This document shows, one piece after another, positions 40,193 to 49,365 of a DNA stretch of 64,000 bases. The notes beneath the pieces were generated by a model. The model was not told the origin of the DNA. It did not search any database and saw nothing but the letters and a program-made list of their open reading frames with translations. The DNA is from Streptomyces sp. B21-083 (GTDB lineage: Bacteria; Actinomycetota; Actinomycetes; Streptomycetales; Streptomycetaceae): the NCBI RefSeq assembly GCF_036898825.1, contig NZ_JARUND010000001.1:4960001-5024000 (forward strand), written 5' to 3'. Position 1 is the stretch's first letter. Each line of letters begins with the position of its first letter. Both the position numbers and the translations under genes were made by a program.

Positions 40193-40663
40193 TCACCTGC
40201 GCGTGGTCGAGTGGTCGCCGGACGACCGGTCCACCGGGCGGGCGGCCGCTGCGGCCATGAGGGCCAGCAGGAGCCCGATCACGCCGACGATGATGTTGTT
40301 GACGATGGTCCTGGTGGTGCTGACGTCGCCTGCCACCACCCACGGCGCGATGATCGTCCACGCGCTGAGCGCGCAGGCGGCCCACGCCATGCTGTGTGAC
40401 CGCTCGTACGCCCGGCCGAAGCCACCGCTCATGATCACGGCGTAGGCGATGCCGACGATCAGATTGTTGACCGTCAGGGTGGAAAACCCGTTGAAACCAG
40501 CGATCCACGGCGAGGCCGCCAGGTAGAGGCCGGTGATCAGGGCCAGGGCCTCCACGGCCTGTGCCCCCGGAGAGGTCGCGACATGCTCGGCCATCTCGTG
40601 CCGATTTCGCATCGCGAGGATGTCAGGATGCGTTGCCATGTCAGACCGGGGCTGTGTCGTCAT
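40193..40663 (-). CDS. SPW repeat membrane protein
   Basis: 156 residues with a hydrophilic N-terminus and four membrane segments arranged as two similar halves, each with the SPW-type turn (LAASPWIAGFNG and TIIAPWVVAGD). The family is common in actinobacteria and has no proven function. ATG at 40663 has GGAGG 7 bases upstream. Its 3' end runs into the second integrase relic. Confidence 0.82.
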   Translation of the reverse strand: MTTQPRSDMATHPDILAMRNRHEMAEHVATSPGAQAVEALALITGLYLAASPWIAGFNGFSTLTVNNLIVGIAYAVIMSGGFGRAYERSHSMAWAACALSAWTIIAPWVVAGDVSTTRTIVNNIIVGVIGLLLALMAAAAARPVDRSSGDHSTTRR

Positions 40664-40963
40664 TCCGATACCTCCGATTTGCCCGTGATGTGCGCTTCGT
40701 GAAGCGAGTGCCCGGTGAGGCGCGGTGTAACCGTCGTGGACCGAAGATGTTGGGCAGGGTGGACCGGCGGGACACACTCGGCATCATCGGCGCCTGGGGC
40801 CGCAGAGCGGTTCGGCCCCACAGCGATGACCCCCGACCAGTGGTGGCCGGGGGTCTTCGTTCGTCCTGGTGCGCCTCCGTGAGGCTTTGTACGCAAGTTC
40901 GCCGCTACAGGGGGAGGGGGATCACACGAGGGGGATCACGCGAGGGGAGTCGCGCGCGCGGGG
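40664..40963. other. Intergenic region between the DUF6344-like and SPW genes
   Basis: 300 bases that hold the SPW promoter and, at 40828-40855, a hairpin for the upstream gene. No coding frame looks real. Confidence 0.5.
40828..40855 (-). terminator. Hairpin after the DUF6344-like gene
   Basis: Stem GACCCCCGACC with one mismatch and a 6-base loop. Confidence 0.65.
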
Positions 40964-41305
40964 TCAGGATTGCGGCTGTGCCGCCGTGTCGGCGTCCGTG
41001 GCGGTTTCCGGGCCCGCTTCCGTCTCCGCGTCCGTGTCCGCGGGTGAGCGGTGGCGACAGCTCGGGGAGGAACCGTGGGCCTCGGCTCGGATGCGCTGCT
41101 TCATCGTGGGGGGCAGGGACCGGGCGTAGGACCAGGCCCAGGCGGCTGTGGGGGGTACCACCGCGGGTGCGGTGCAGTTGCGTACCGGGTGGCTCTCGGC
41201 TACCGCCGCGGTGGCGGTCGTCGTGATCAGTCCGAGCGTCGTGCACAGTGCCAGGAAGGCGGTGACGACGACGGTCCACAACTTCATGACCTTGTTCTGA
41301 GCCAT
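40964..41305 (-). CDS. Small exported hypothetical protein (DUF6344-like)
   Basis: 113 residues with an N-terminal hydrophobic export or anchor segment (LWTVVVTAFLALCTTLGLI), a middle WAWSYARSLPPTMKQRIRAEAHGSSPS that I recall from small Streptomyces proteins of this type, and a low-complexity Thr/Asp/Glu/Ala tail. ATG with GAGGGG upstream. Divergent from the DLW-39 gene. Function unknown. Confidence 0.65.
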   Translation of the reverse strand: MAQNKVMKLWTVVVTAFLALCTTLGLITTTATAAVAESHPVRNCTAPAVVPPTAAWAWSYARSLPPTMKQRIRAEAHGSSPSCRHRSPADTDAETEAGPETATDADTAAQPQS

Positions 41306-41654
41306 GGCCCCTCACTTTCAGGTTGGGCGATTTGCGTACTTTCCTCATCATGTGTATGGAGGTCGCGAAGTGGTGGACCTGCGACCGTGGCGCGTCGATC
41401 TTCAGATGAACACCACCCGAATAGACGCAAACGCACGGATAAGTGAAGAATTATGGAGCGAAGGAAGTGGAGCGGGGCAAAAAGTCACGGTCCGTGGAGA
41501 TGTGATCACCCTTCGATCGGAGTGGTGTCGTCCGCTTCTACTGCTGCGTGCCGGGCGGGAGTTGGGGGCCGGCGTAGGTCACCGATCGGTCTCGGCCGGA
41601 GGGTATAGTCGGGCGCCAGAGGTCCCCTACGTCAAGGAAAGACGAGGTCGCACG
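41306..41654. other. Divergent promoter region, DUF6344-like/DLW-39
   Basis: 349 bases without a gene, locally more AT-rich (about 41335-41520) than the surroundings. A -10-like TATAGT at 41604-41609 faces the DLW-39 gene; no clear -35 is seen. Confidence 0.5.
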
Positions 41655-41783
41655 GTGAAGAAGCTTCTCCTGGTCGCACTGGCCGCCATCGGCGGGCTCC
41701 TCGTGTACCGCCAGATCCAGGCGGATCGCGCCGAGCAGGATCTGTGGACGGAGGCGACCGACTCCGTGCCCACGGGTTCGTGA
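41655..41783 (+). CDS. DLW-39 family protein
   Basis: A 42-residue single-pass membrane peptide, MKKLLLVALAAIGGLLVYRQ followed by a short tail with the name-giving DLW. The family is found near tRNA-Ile and tRNA-Ala in actinobacteria; function unknown. GTG start with GAGG upstream; a hairpin follows. Confidence 0.88.
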   Translation: MKKLLLVALAAIGGLLVYRQIQADRAEQDLWTEATDSVPTGS

Positions 41784-41807
41784 GTATCGACAGCAGTCTG
41801 TGAACAG

Positions 41808-41836
41808 ACCCCGGCCGCCGACGCGGTCGGGGTTTT
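41808..41836 (+). terminator. Terminator of the DLW-39 gene
   Basis: 11-bp stem ACCCCGGCCGC with one G-T pair and a 4-base loop, followed by TTT. Confidence 0.88.
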
Positions 41837-42074
41837 GTGTTGTCCGGATGATGCTCAGGGTCGGCGGGTAGTTCGCTGTCGTGAATGAAATACTTGCTTG
41901 AGCAAATCATGGTGCCTTGTGGCGGGTTGTTTCGAGCGATCGTACGGATTGCGAGGGTGGCGGGACGACCTACGGGGCAGGATGGGCGACGGTCCGGGCA
42001 CAGACGGTGCCCGGGTGCGGCAGGGGTGGCGGACGGTTCGGGCAGCGGCCGGGCATGACGAGGGGTGGCGCGTG

Positions 42075-43436
42075 ATGGGGCGGCGCACAGTGCGGGGCGC
42101 TGTCGTGGCGGCAGTGCTGTGCGCGGTGGCGGGAATGGGCGCGGGTCCGGGGGCCGGCTCCGAGGCGGTCGCCGCGCAGGACGCGTACACGTACGACTTC
42201 GCCGAGGGCGCGCAGAGTGTCGAAGGGGCCGCGAGCACCACGGACGCCGTGAGGCTGGAACCCGGCGGGACCTACCGCAGCACCCTCCCGGTCAACGGAA
42301 GGCTCTACTTCCGCCTCGCACTCGACGCCACGTCCAACGCCTACGTCTCCGCCACCGCTGTCCCCCGTACGGGCACGACGGTTTCCTCCTCCGACGGCGT
42401 CAAGGTGGCCGTGCAGGACGCCGACGCCCGTTCCTGCTCCTACGACAGCACCCGCTTCGGTGCTTCCCGCAGCCCGCATCCGGTCGCCGCCTGGGCGTCC
42501 CGCGTGACCGACGGCGAGACGACGGCCTGTCAGACGGCCGGTACGTACTACCTGGTCGTGGACCGCATCGACTCGGCGGGCTCGTCGTCGGACGACTGGG
42601 ACCTTGAGCTGACATACACGTCCGAGCCGGGCCTCGTGAACAAGGCTGCGACGACCGCCCCCGAGTCTCCCGACGGCTGGGACTCCGCCTCCCCCGACCC
42701 GCTCCCCGGTGACGCGGTCCGCCGCGAGGGCGGCGCCGGCTTCGCCACGGCCTCCCCCATGGGGGAGGGAGTCTGGCAGGACGACATCAGGCCCGGGCAG
42801 ACGCGCTTCTACCGGGTGCCGGTCGACTGGGGACAGCAACTCCACGCGGTTGCCGAACTGGGCAGCTCCAGCAGTGGTTCCGGCGGCGCCACACGGTACG
42901 TCAGCAGCGCGCTCGTCATGTCGCTCTACAATCCCGCGCGCGGGTACGTCGACGACGAGAGCCTCCTCTACGACGGCCGCCAGAGTTCGGCAGGCCTCGC
43001 TCCGCTGCCACCCGTCGCCTACACCAACCGCTTCGGTCTGGGCGACCGGACGAGCGGGATGCGGTTCGCCGGCTCGTACTACCTCGTCGTCCATCTCGCC
43101 GAGCGGATGACGGAACAATTCGGCGCCGGCCCGTACGGGCTGACCTTGCGGGTCCAGGTGACGGGTACCACGCAGGACGCTCCCGGCTATCTGGGGCAGT
43201 CCGTGCCCCGGGACACCTTCGCGGTCACGGAACAGGACCGGGAGGCAGCGGCCGGGTGGTCGTCCGGCGCGGTGACAGGGGACACCGGCACCGAAAAGGC
43301 GGACGCGACCTCCGCGCGGGGCGGCGACGCCGCGATGCGGGTGGTCGCGGTCAGCGGCATCGGGGCGGGGAGCCTGCTGGTGCTCGGTCTCGGGCTGTGG
43401 ACGATGATCGCTCGGCGGCGCGCCCGCCACGCCTAG
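42075..43436 (+). CDS. Secreted, C-terminally anchored protein of unknown function
   Basis: 453 residues: signal peptide (VRGAVVAAVLCAVAGMGAG, cleaved near AVAAQ), a beta-rich extracytoplasmic part with two similar halves (each has G-TYYLVV or GSYYLVV, and an RLYFRL/TRFYRVPV element), and a C-terminal membrane anchor (VVAVSGIGAGSLLVLGLGLW) with a basic end. No catalytic motif. ATG at 42075 (GTG at 42072 also possible) follows GAGGGGTGG. It converges on the Ser/Thr kinase gene with only 30 bases between; the pair may be functionally linked but this is inference. Confidence 0.78.
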   Translation: MGRRTVRGAVVAAVLCAVAGMGAGPGAGSEAVAAQDAYTYDFAEGAQSVEGAASTTDAVRLEPGGTYRSTLPVNGRLYFRLALDATSNAYVSATAVPRTGTTVSSSDGVKVAVQDADARSCSYDSTRFGASRSPHPVAAWASRVTDGETTACQTAGTYYLVVDRIDSAGSSSDDWDLELTYTSEPGLVNKAATTAPESPDGWDSASPDPLPGDAVRREGGAGFATASPMGEGVWQDDIRPGQTRFYRVPVDWGQQLHAVAELGSSSSGSGGATRYVSSALVMSLYNPARGYVDDESLLYDGRQSSAGLAPLPPVAYTNRFGLGDRTSGMRFAGSYYLVVHLAERMTEQFGAGPYGLTLRVQVTGTTQDAPGYLGQSVPRDTFAVTEQDREAAAGWSSGAVTGDTGTEKADATSARGGDAAMRVVAVSGIGAGSLLVLGLGLWTMIARRRARHA

Positions 43437-43466
43437 GACGGCGTGAACGGCCGGACAGGTCCTGGA

Positions 43467-45404
43467 TCAGATACGGAACAGGGCCCAGAAACCCACGGCG
43501 TAACAGGCCAGGGCGAGGAGCAGGACCGGTACCGCCACCTTCGCGGGCGGACCGGGGCGGCGCTGGCGGCGTCGGCCGCGGCGCTGCGGAACCGCCTGCG
43601 CGGAGAGCGGAACCGGCGCGGACCGGGCAGCGTACGGGTCCTGCCCCAGAGCCGGAGTGGACGTCACCGTCACGGTCGGGGTCTGCGTGGCGGTCCGGGG
43701 CGTGTGCGGCCCGGGGAAAGGTTCCTGCGCGGGCTCGAACCGTGAAGTCCCGAAGGACGGGACCTCGAAGGGCGGCGGTACGTGGACCGCCGCCGGCGCC
43801 GGGAGCGGGACGGCCGTGGGGGGAATGGCGGGCTGCACCGGCCGGTGAGGGGAGTACTGGTGCTGTGCCGTGGCCGAGGGGGCGGCGGCCCGGGGCGGAG
43901 GAAGGTGAAAGCTGCCCGTGTCAGACATGGCGGACGGCTGGGGCGGGATCGCTGCCGGGGGATGAACCGGGCGCGGTGGTGCGGCGTCCGACAGGGACGG
44001 GGCGCCGTTCTGCCGCACCGAGGGAACCGAGTGAGCCGGGTGAGTCGGATACGTCGGCGGAGCGGGTGGAGCCTGCTGTCCCTGTGGCTGGTCCGGTACG
44101 GGGTCGGCTCCGGGCCGGATCGGGGCGGCACCGGAGGACTGCCAGGGCTGCTCGGTGCCGGAGTCGGCCCCTGAAGGGGCGGGATCCTTGACCGGCTTGG
44201 CGGGTATGGCACCCGTGCCCGGGCCGGAGGGCGGGGCGACGGTTCCCGGGGGCGGCACCGGATCCGGCATCGGGCCGGGCAGCGAACCCGGTCCCGGCCC
44301 GAGCCCCGGCCCTGTGCGTGTGCCGCCGGTCGCCGGGCCGGTGGGCGTGCCGTCCGAGTGAGGTTCGCGGTACGGGTCGTATCGGCGGACTGCTCCCGGA
44401 CCGGTGCGTATGCCGTCCGAGTCCCGCTCGCCGTGTCCGGCGCCTGTGGTCGGCCTGCCTTCCGTACCGCTGCCCGTCCCTGTTCCCGTACGCGCACCGC
44501 TCGTGGTCACACCGGGGGACAGTTTGAGGGGGCCGGCCGGGGCGAAGTCCTGCGGGAGAGGGCCGAGTTGGTCGAAGATCTCGATCAGCTCGTCGTCGGG
44601 GCCGGGCTCGGGCAGCAGCTCGGCGGCCTGGGCAAGAGCCTTGCGCACGCCCGTGGCGGTGCGGAACCGCGCCTGGGGGTCCGGCTGCAGCAGCGTCGCC
44701 ACGACCTGCCAGAGCGGCTCGGGTATGCCCTGCGGAGCGCTGGGCGTGCCGTGCGCCGCGAAGTACTCGATGAGGGCCTTGGAGTCCGGCTTGGCGCCCT
44801 CCAGGAGATAGAGCGCGACGAGGCCCACGGCGAACAGATCGGAGGGGAAGTCCGGGTCCGCGCCCAGCATTTGCTCGGGGGCGAAGTAACCGGGTGTGCC
44901 CACCACGTAGTCGGTCTCCGTCAGCCGTGGCTCGCCCAGCCGCATCGCGATGCCGAAGTCGGACAGCCGCAGCCGCGGGCGGCCCGTACCGGTCGCTTCG
45001 AGCAGCACGTTGGCGGGCTTGATGTCGCGGTGCACCACGCCCTCCGCGTGCACGGCGGCGAGACCGGAAAGAAGCTGGTCGAGAAGCGTGCAGACGAACG
45101 CGGGCGGCAGGGGACCGTAGTCCGCGATGAGATGGACGAGCGAACCTCCGGCGACCAGATCCATGGTGAACAGGACTTTGTCGTCGTCGGCGGCCCAACT
45201 GGCCGGGGCGAGGACATGCGGGTGGTCGATCCGCAGCGCCTGCTCGCGGACGAAGCGCAGCAGCGAGTGGGCGTCGCTCTGCTGCAGGACCTTGGCGGCC
45301 ACGTACCGGCGACGGCGGTGGTCCCAGGCGCGCCAGACAGCGCCTACTCCCCCGCGCCCGATCGGGTCGGCCAGTTCGTACCGGCCGGCGAAGACCTCAC
45401 CCAT
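43467..45404 (-). CDS. Membrane Ser/Thr protein kinase
   Basis: 645 residues. An N-terminal kinase domain (about 8-270) with Gly loop GRGGVGAVW, VAAKVL, catalytic HRDIKPANVLL and DFGIAM, all intact. Then a 330-residue Pro/Gly/Thr-rich disordered linker, and a single C-terminal membrane segment (VAVPVLLLALACYAVGFWALF). There is no extracellular sensor, unlike PknB at 56407. ATG start; the ribosome-binding site is weak. Substrates unknown. Confidence 0.9.
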   Translation of the reverse strand: MGEVFAGRYELADPIGRGGVGAVWRAWDHRRRRYVAAKVLQQSDAHSLLRFVREQALRIDHPHVLAPASWAADDDKVLFTMDLVAGGSLVHLIADYGPLPPAFVCTLLDQLLSGLAAVHAEGVVHRDIKPANVLLEATGTGRPRLRLSDFGIAMRLGEPRLTETDYVVGTPGYFAPEQMLGADPDFPSDLFAVGLVALYLLEGAKPDSKALIEYFAAHGTPSAPQGIPEPLWQVVATLLQPDPQARFRTATGVRKALAQAAELLPEPGPDDELIEIFDQLGPLPQDFAPAGPLKLSPGVTTSGARTGTGTGSGTEGRPTTGAGHGERDSDGIRTGPGAVRRYDPYREPHSDGTPTGPATGGTRTGPGLGPGPGSLPGPMPDPVPPPGTVAPPSGPGTGAIPAKPVKDPAPSGADSGTEQPWQSSGAAPIRPGADPVPDQPQGQQAPPAPPTYPTHPAHSVPSVRQNGAPSLSDAAPPRPVHPPAAIPPQPSAMSDTGSFHLPPPRAAAPSATAQHQYSPHRPVQPAIPPTAVPLPAPAAVHVPPPFEVPSFGTSRFEPAQEPFPGPHTPRTATQTPTVTVTSTPALGQDPYAARSAPVPLSAQAVPQRRGRRRQRRPGPPAKVAVPVLLLALACYAVGFWALFRI

Positions 45405-45635
45405 GGCTCTGCGTCGATCCCCCTTCGGATCATCGCTCGGTCCGTTCCGGACCTGCGGATGGTACGGCTCCTCCTACCCCGCCCCCCAGCCCGCTGTCAC
45501 CCCGCTCACCCAGAACCTGTCTCCGTGCCCGTTTCCCCGCCCGCTTCCTGTCGTGACCCGACTCGTCCACGCCCGGTCCTGCCGGTCGTCCGAGCCTGTT
45601 CACCCGCGTGCCTGCCTGCCCCCGTCACAGCCCCC

Positions 45636-45689
45636 CTGAGCCGTAGCCCGGCCGCCGAACCCCCGGTCGGCGGCCGGGCGGCGGCTCAG
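45636..45689 (-). terminator. Long hairpin overlapping the stop of the HTH gene
   Basis: Outer 8-bp stem CTGAGCCG, a 3-base internal loop, and inner 12-bp stem CCCGGCCGCCGA. The outer arm includes the stop codon of the HTH gene. Confidence 0.75.
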
Positions 45690-46234
45690 TTCTGGTGGGA
45701 CTGGTAGTGCGTCACGGCGTCAGAAGTGCGGCCCGCGCCGTACACCCGGAGGAACTCTGCCAGTTCCGGGTGGGTCGGGGCGAGAGTGTCAGCCGCGTCG
45801 ATGATGTCGCCCGCGGCGGCCACCGAGCGAAGCAGCGACTGGATCTCGCGGACCACCCGCTTGACCGTGGGCGCCCCCGAACTCGTCGTCGACTGCGCGG
45901 TGTTGCTGAGCACCGAACCCCCCTGCGACTTCTTGATCTCGTCCATCCGCTCGGTCGCCTCGGCCGCGCTGACGCTGCCGTCCGCGACCTGACCGGCCAG
46001 ATCCTGCAGCAACTGCACGCGCTGCACCACTGCCGGATTGCCGATCTTCGCCCGCTGACCGCTCATCAGCTGTGACAGCATCGGCGCGGACAACCCCAGT
46101 ACCCCCGCGAGACGAGCCTGGTTGAGTCCAAGATCGTCGATGAGCTTACGGAAGAGCGCCCCCAGCGGCTCCCCGTACCAGTTCCGCTGAAGCTCCCGCG
46201 CTCTTGCGGTTGCTTCCTGCTGTGCGGCATCCAT
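45686..46234 (-). CDS. HTH DNA-binding regulator
   Basis: 182 residues. A helix-turn-helix (about 25-65, LGLNQARLAGVLGLSAPMLSQLMSGQRA) of the XRE/lambda repressor type, followed by a helical region with KRVVREIQSLLRSVAAAGDIIDAAD that probably oligomerises. ATG at 46234 with GGGGAG 5 bases upstream. It is divergent from tRNA-Ala. Target genes unknown. Confidence 0.83.
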   Translation of the reverse strand: MDAAQQEATARARELQRNWYGEPLGALFRKLIDDLGLNQARLAGVLGLSAPMLSQLMSGQRAKIGNPAVVQRVQLLQDLAGQVADGSVSAAEATERMDEIKKSQGGSVLSNTAQSTTSSGAPTVKRVVREIQSLLRSVAAAGDIIDAADTLAPTHPELAEFLRVYGAGRTSDAVTHYQSHQN

Positions 46235-46414
46235 TGCGTCTCCCCATCGCTTCCCCAAATACCGCGGTTCGCTGTAGCGAACCACGTCGAGCATCTTACG
46301 GAGAGTGGTCGTCCACGGGGACCCCAATCCTTTTGCGAGATACCGGGGATGACCCGGTACTCTGGTCTGCGGCGCCCACCAGTACCTGGTGTTCTTGGCG
46401 GACGCCTCCCTTTC

Positions 46415-46487
46415 GGGGCCTTAGCTCAGTTGGTAGAGCGCTGTCTTTGCATGGCAGATGTCAGGGGTTCGACTCCCCTAGGCTCCA
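46415..46487 (+). tRNA. tRNA-Ala (TGC)
   Basis: 73-base cloverleaf: acceptor GGGGCCT/AGGCTCC with one G-T pair, anticodon loop TTTGCAT (anticodon TGC), T-loop GGGTTCGACTCCC. CCA is not encoded, so the CCA-adding enzyme is required. Confidence 0.98.
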
Positions 46488-46899
46488 CTCGTTCCACTCC
46501 CGAAATGCCCTCTGAACTGTGGAAACGCAGTCCCGGAGGGCATTTTTGCAAGGAGTGGTCCCCTGGCGGCCGGTGCTCACCGCGCGTGGCGTGCAGGTCG
46601 CGATCCAGTACGACGAGGGCCTGGCGGCCGGCGGAGAACTGGCAGAGCAGGGCGGCGCCGGTGAGGAGCGGGAGCAGGCGAGGGCGGGCGGCGACGCCGA
46701 ATCAGGCTCCCCCCGACACCGCGGGCCGGCTCGCCGGGCCGTACGACCTCCCGTGCGGAGCACCGTTTCCAGTCACCCCGGCCGGAATGCGCGCGGCCCC
46801 ACCTCGCTTCTGCACAAGCAGGCCTCCCGCACGACCGCCGGTCCGGTTGTGTCGACGTCGACGTCGCCGTCCGCGCCGCCGACGCCGCCGATCTCGATG
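46488..46899. other. Gene-poor stretch after tRNA-Ala
   Basis: Apart from the terminator at 46503-46545, no frame here resembles a known protein. The codon-position GC pattern seems disturbed, which suggests decayed coding DNA. Confidence 0.4.
46503..46545 (+). terminator. Terminator of tRNA-Ala
   Basis: 10-bp perfect stem AAATGCCCTC around a 23-base loop, followed by further T residues. Confidence 0.75.
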
Positions 46900-47424
46900 A
46901 CGGCACGGACTTCGGCCGGCTTCTTCATGGTGTTGGCGATCCCTGGAGCACGCTCGCCTCCTTCGCCCGGTTCGTCCTCTGCGGTGGCGGCTTCGGGCTC
47001 CTCTCCAGCGCTGCCGTGGCACTGATCGCCGCGACGATGCCCTGGGCACTGCCAAACGCGCTGATCACGGTCGCCTCGACCATCCTGTGCACCGAACTCC
47101 ACGCGCGCTTCGCCTTCGGAGCCGGCCGGCGCCCCGGGATGGCGCCAGCACTGGCAGTCGGCCGGCTCGGCCACCGCCGCCTACGTCGTCACCTGCGCCG
47201 CGATGTTCGCCCTGCACGTGGTCCAGCCCTCGCCCGGCATGCTGATCCAGCAGATCGTCTATCTCAGCGCCTCCGGCCTCGCCGGCACGGGCCGCTTCCT
47301 GGTCCTGCGTCTGTTCGTCTCCGCGGTCGGCCAGGACAAGGCCGCCCCTCGCCACATTCGCCGCGCCCCGGCCCTGAAGAGCATCGGCGGGCTGAGGACG
47401 AGCCCGCGACTGGCCGTCTCCTGA
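46900..47424 (+). pseudogene. Frameshifted GtrA-like membrane protein
   Basis: Two frames must be joined near 47137. The first gives WSTLASFARFVLCGGGFGLL... to TELHARFAFGAGRRPG; the second continues RQHWQSAGSATAAYVVTCAA..., FALHVVQPSPG... and GLAGTGRFLVLRLFV. Together they form four hydrophobic segments and a basic loop between the second and third, resembling GtrA/DPMS-type flippase-like proteins. No single frame covers it and no credible start is seen, so it looks like a pseudogene. A sequencing error is the other explanation. It ends 3 bases before a parS. Confidence 0.6.
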
Positions 47425-47427
47425 CAT

Positions 47428-47441
47428 GTTTCACGTGAAAC
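47428..47441. promoter_or_regulatory. parS: parS site
   Basis: Perfect GTTTCACGTGAAAC directly after the pseudogene stop; 47 bases from a second site. Confidence 0.95.
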
Positions 47442-47474
47442 ACCGCCCCGGACGAACGGACACCGCCTCATCAC

Positions 47475-47488
47475 GTTTCACGTGAAAC
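47475..47488. promoter_or_regulatory. parS: parS site
   Basis: Perfect GTTTCACGTGAAAC, 4 bases before the strong hairpin at 47493. Confidence 0.95.
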
Positions 47489-47492
47489 ATCG

Positions 47493-47531
47493 CTGTGGGG
47501 CGGGAGGCGATAAATGCCTCCCGCCCCACAG
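47493..47531. terminator. Terminator of the DUF5324 gene
   Basis: Perfect 16-bp stem CTGTGGGGCGGGAGGC with loop GATAAAT, 31 bases after the stop. It follows two parS sites. Confidence 0.9.
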
Positions 47532-47562
47532 GGACCTCACCGACGACACGACACGCGAACCG

Positions 47563-48264
47563 TCAGCGGCGGTTCTCGTCGTCGTCCGCCTCCGACTCGG
47601 CCTCCTTCGCCTGGACCTCGGGATCCAGGACCGACTGACCGCTCCCGTCCACCGACGTCAGGCGGCCCTTCTCGGGAACCTCGGTCGCGGCGGGCGGCTC
47701 CACCAACCAGTCGGGGTTGGCCTGCTTGTCCCACCACTTCCACGCGGCGAAGGCGCCGCCCGCCAGGATGCCCAGCGCGGCCAGCCCCTTGGCGAGCTTG
47801 CCTGCCCGGGCCCGGCGCTGGTGCTTGCGAGCCAGTTTCCTGATCTCCTGCGGAGTGACCTGACCGCGCAACGCGGCCAGTGCCGCGGCACCACGTGCGG
47901 CGGCCTCCTCTCGTACGGGTCCGGCTGCCGCAACCGCACGCTCCATGCGCGGCGCGGTGTATTCGGCGGCCTGCCGGGCGGCCTTGGCGGTACGGACAGC
48001 GGCTTCATGAGCGGCATGGTCGACCTTCGGCGGCACATGCGTACGGGCCTGCTCCAGCCGCGGCGCGAGATGCGCGCCGTACTGGACACGAGCCTGTTCC
48101 GCAGCCTGGGACACCTTGGGCGCAAGCCGTACGCGTGCCTCGTGTGCGTACTGAGTGGCCCTGTCCTTGGCCGTGTCGGCGTAGGGCGCCACCACGTCCG
48201 CGGCGTGCAGGACGCTGTCCTTCGCCGAGCCGGTAGCGGCGCGCACGCTTTCAATGCGGGTCAC
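47563..48264 (-). CDS. DUF5324 family protein
   Basis: 233 residues. A long amphipathic, Ala-rich helical region (about 5-140) with many short repeats of the type AKDRATQYAHEARVRLAPKV, which may form a coiled coil or membrane-surface helix, then a membrane segment (GLAALGILAGGAFAAWKWW) and an acidic tail. GTG at 48264 follows GAGGAGGAGGAT. The family is restricted to streptomycetes; function unknown. Confidence 0.82.
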   Translation of the reverse strand: MTRIESVRAATGSAKDSVLHAADVVAPYADTAKDRATQYAHEARVRLAPKVSQAAEQARVQYGAHLAPRLEQARTHVPPKVDHAAHEAAVRTAKAARQAAEYTAPRMERAVAAAGPVREEAAARGAAALAALRGQVTPQEIRKLARKHQRRARAGKLAKGLAALGILAGGAFAAWKWWDKQANPDWLVEPPAATEVPEKGRLTSVDGSGQSVLDPEVQAKEAESEADDDENRR

Positions 48265-48653
48265 GGGATCCTCCTCCTCGGTGGCGTACGGTATTCGACT
48301 CTCCACCCTTTTACGGATCATGCCCGGCAATACGCCTTGAGGCATGCGAGGGCGGGCATCCGGGTCACGGACGGACGGTCACACGGGACTGATGGCACCG
48401 AACCGATCGCAAGTGACAGCAGATGACGATCACAGGCAATAGCGATGAATACAGGGCAACGGGAGCTTGTCGTCGACAATGCCACGGATCCCTGCCCCGC
48501 GCCCCCGTCCCGTGCTTACTCGACCGGTTTTCTCCCGAGCGGCGGAGCGCAAGCGAAAGCGCCGGATCTTCCCCCGGAGGAAGGTGTCGGGCGACGCACG
48601 GCGTGGACCGTGCGAGGATCGGGGCGGCACAAGAGGACAACGGAAGGCAGATC
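48265..48653. other. Divergent region between the DUF5324 and cyclophilin genes
   Basis: 389 bases that must carry both promoters. I see no convincing hairpin, repeat or small gene. Confidence 0.5.
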
Positions 48654-49187
<534 letters not shown>

Positions 49188-49264
49188 GCCCCGGGAGCCT
49201 CTCCCGCGGGCACTTTCCGGCGGATCCCCGGGATCCTCCGCAAGGGAACACCCAGGGAACCAAA

Positions 49265-49296
49265 CGCCCCGCCCATCCGTAAGGATGTGCGGGGCG
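49265..49296 (+). terminator. Terminator of the cyclophilin gene
   Basis: CGCCCCGC and CATCC stems in series with a GTAA loop, separated by a single C/T mismatch. Confidence 0.85.
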
Positions 49297-49365
49297 GTGC
49301 ATTGCGTACGACGACGCGTCGACCGCTTCGACGGATTGATGGATTGACGGATTTTGGGGGAGCTC

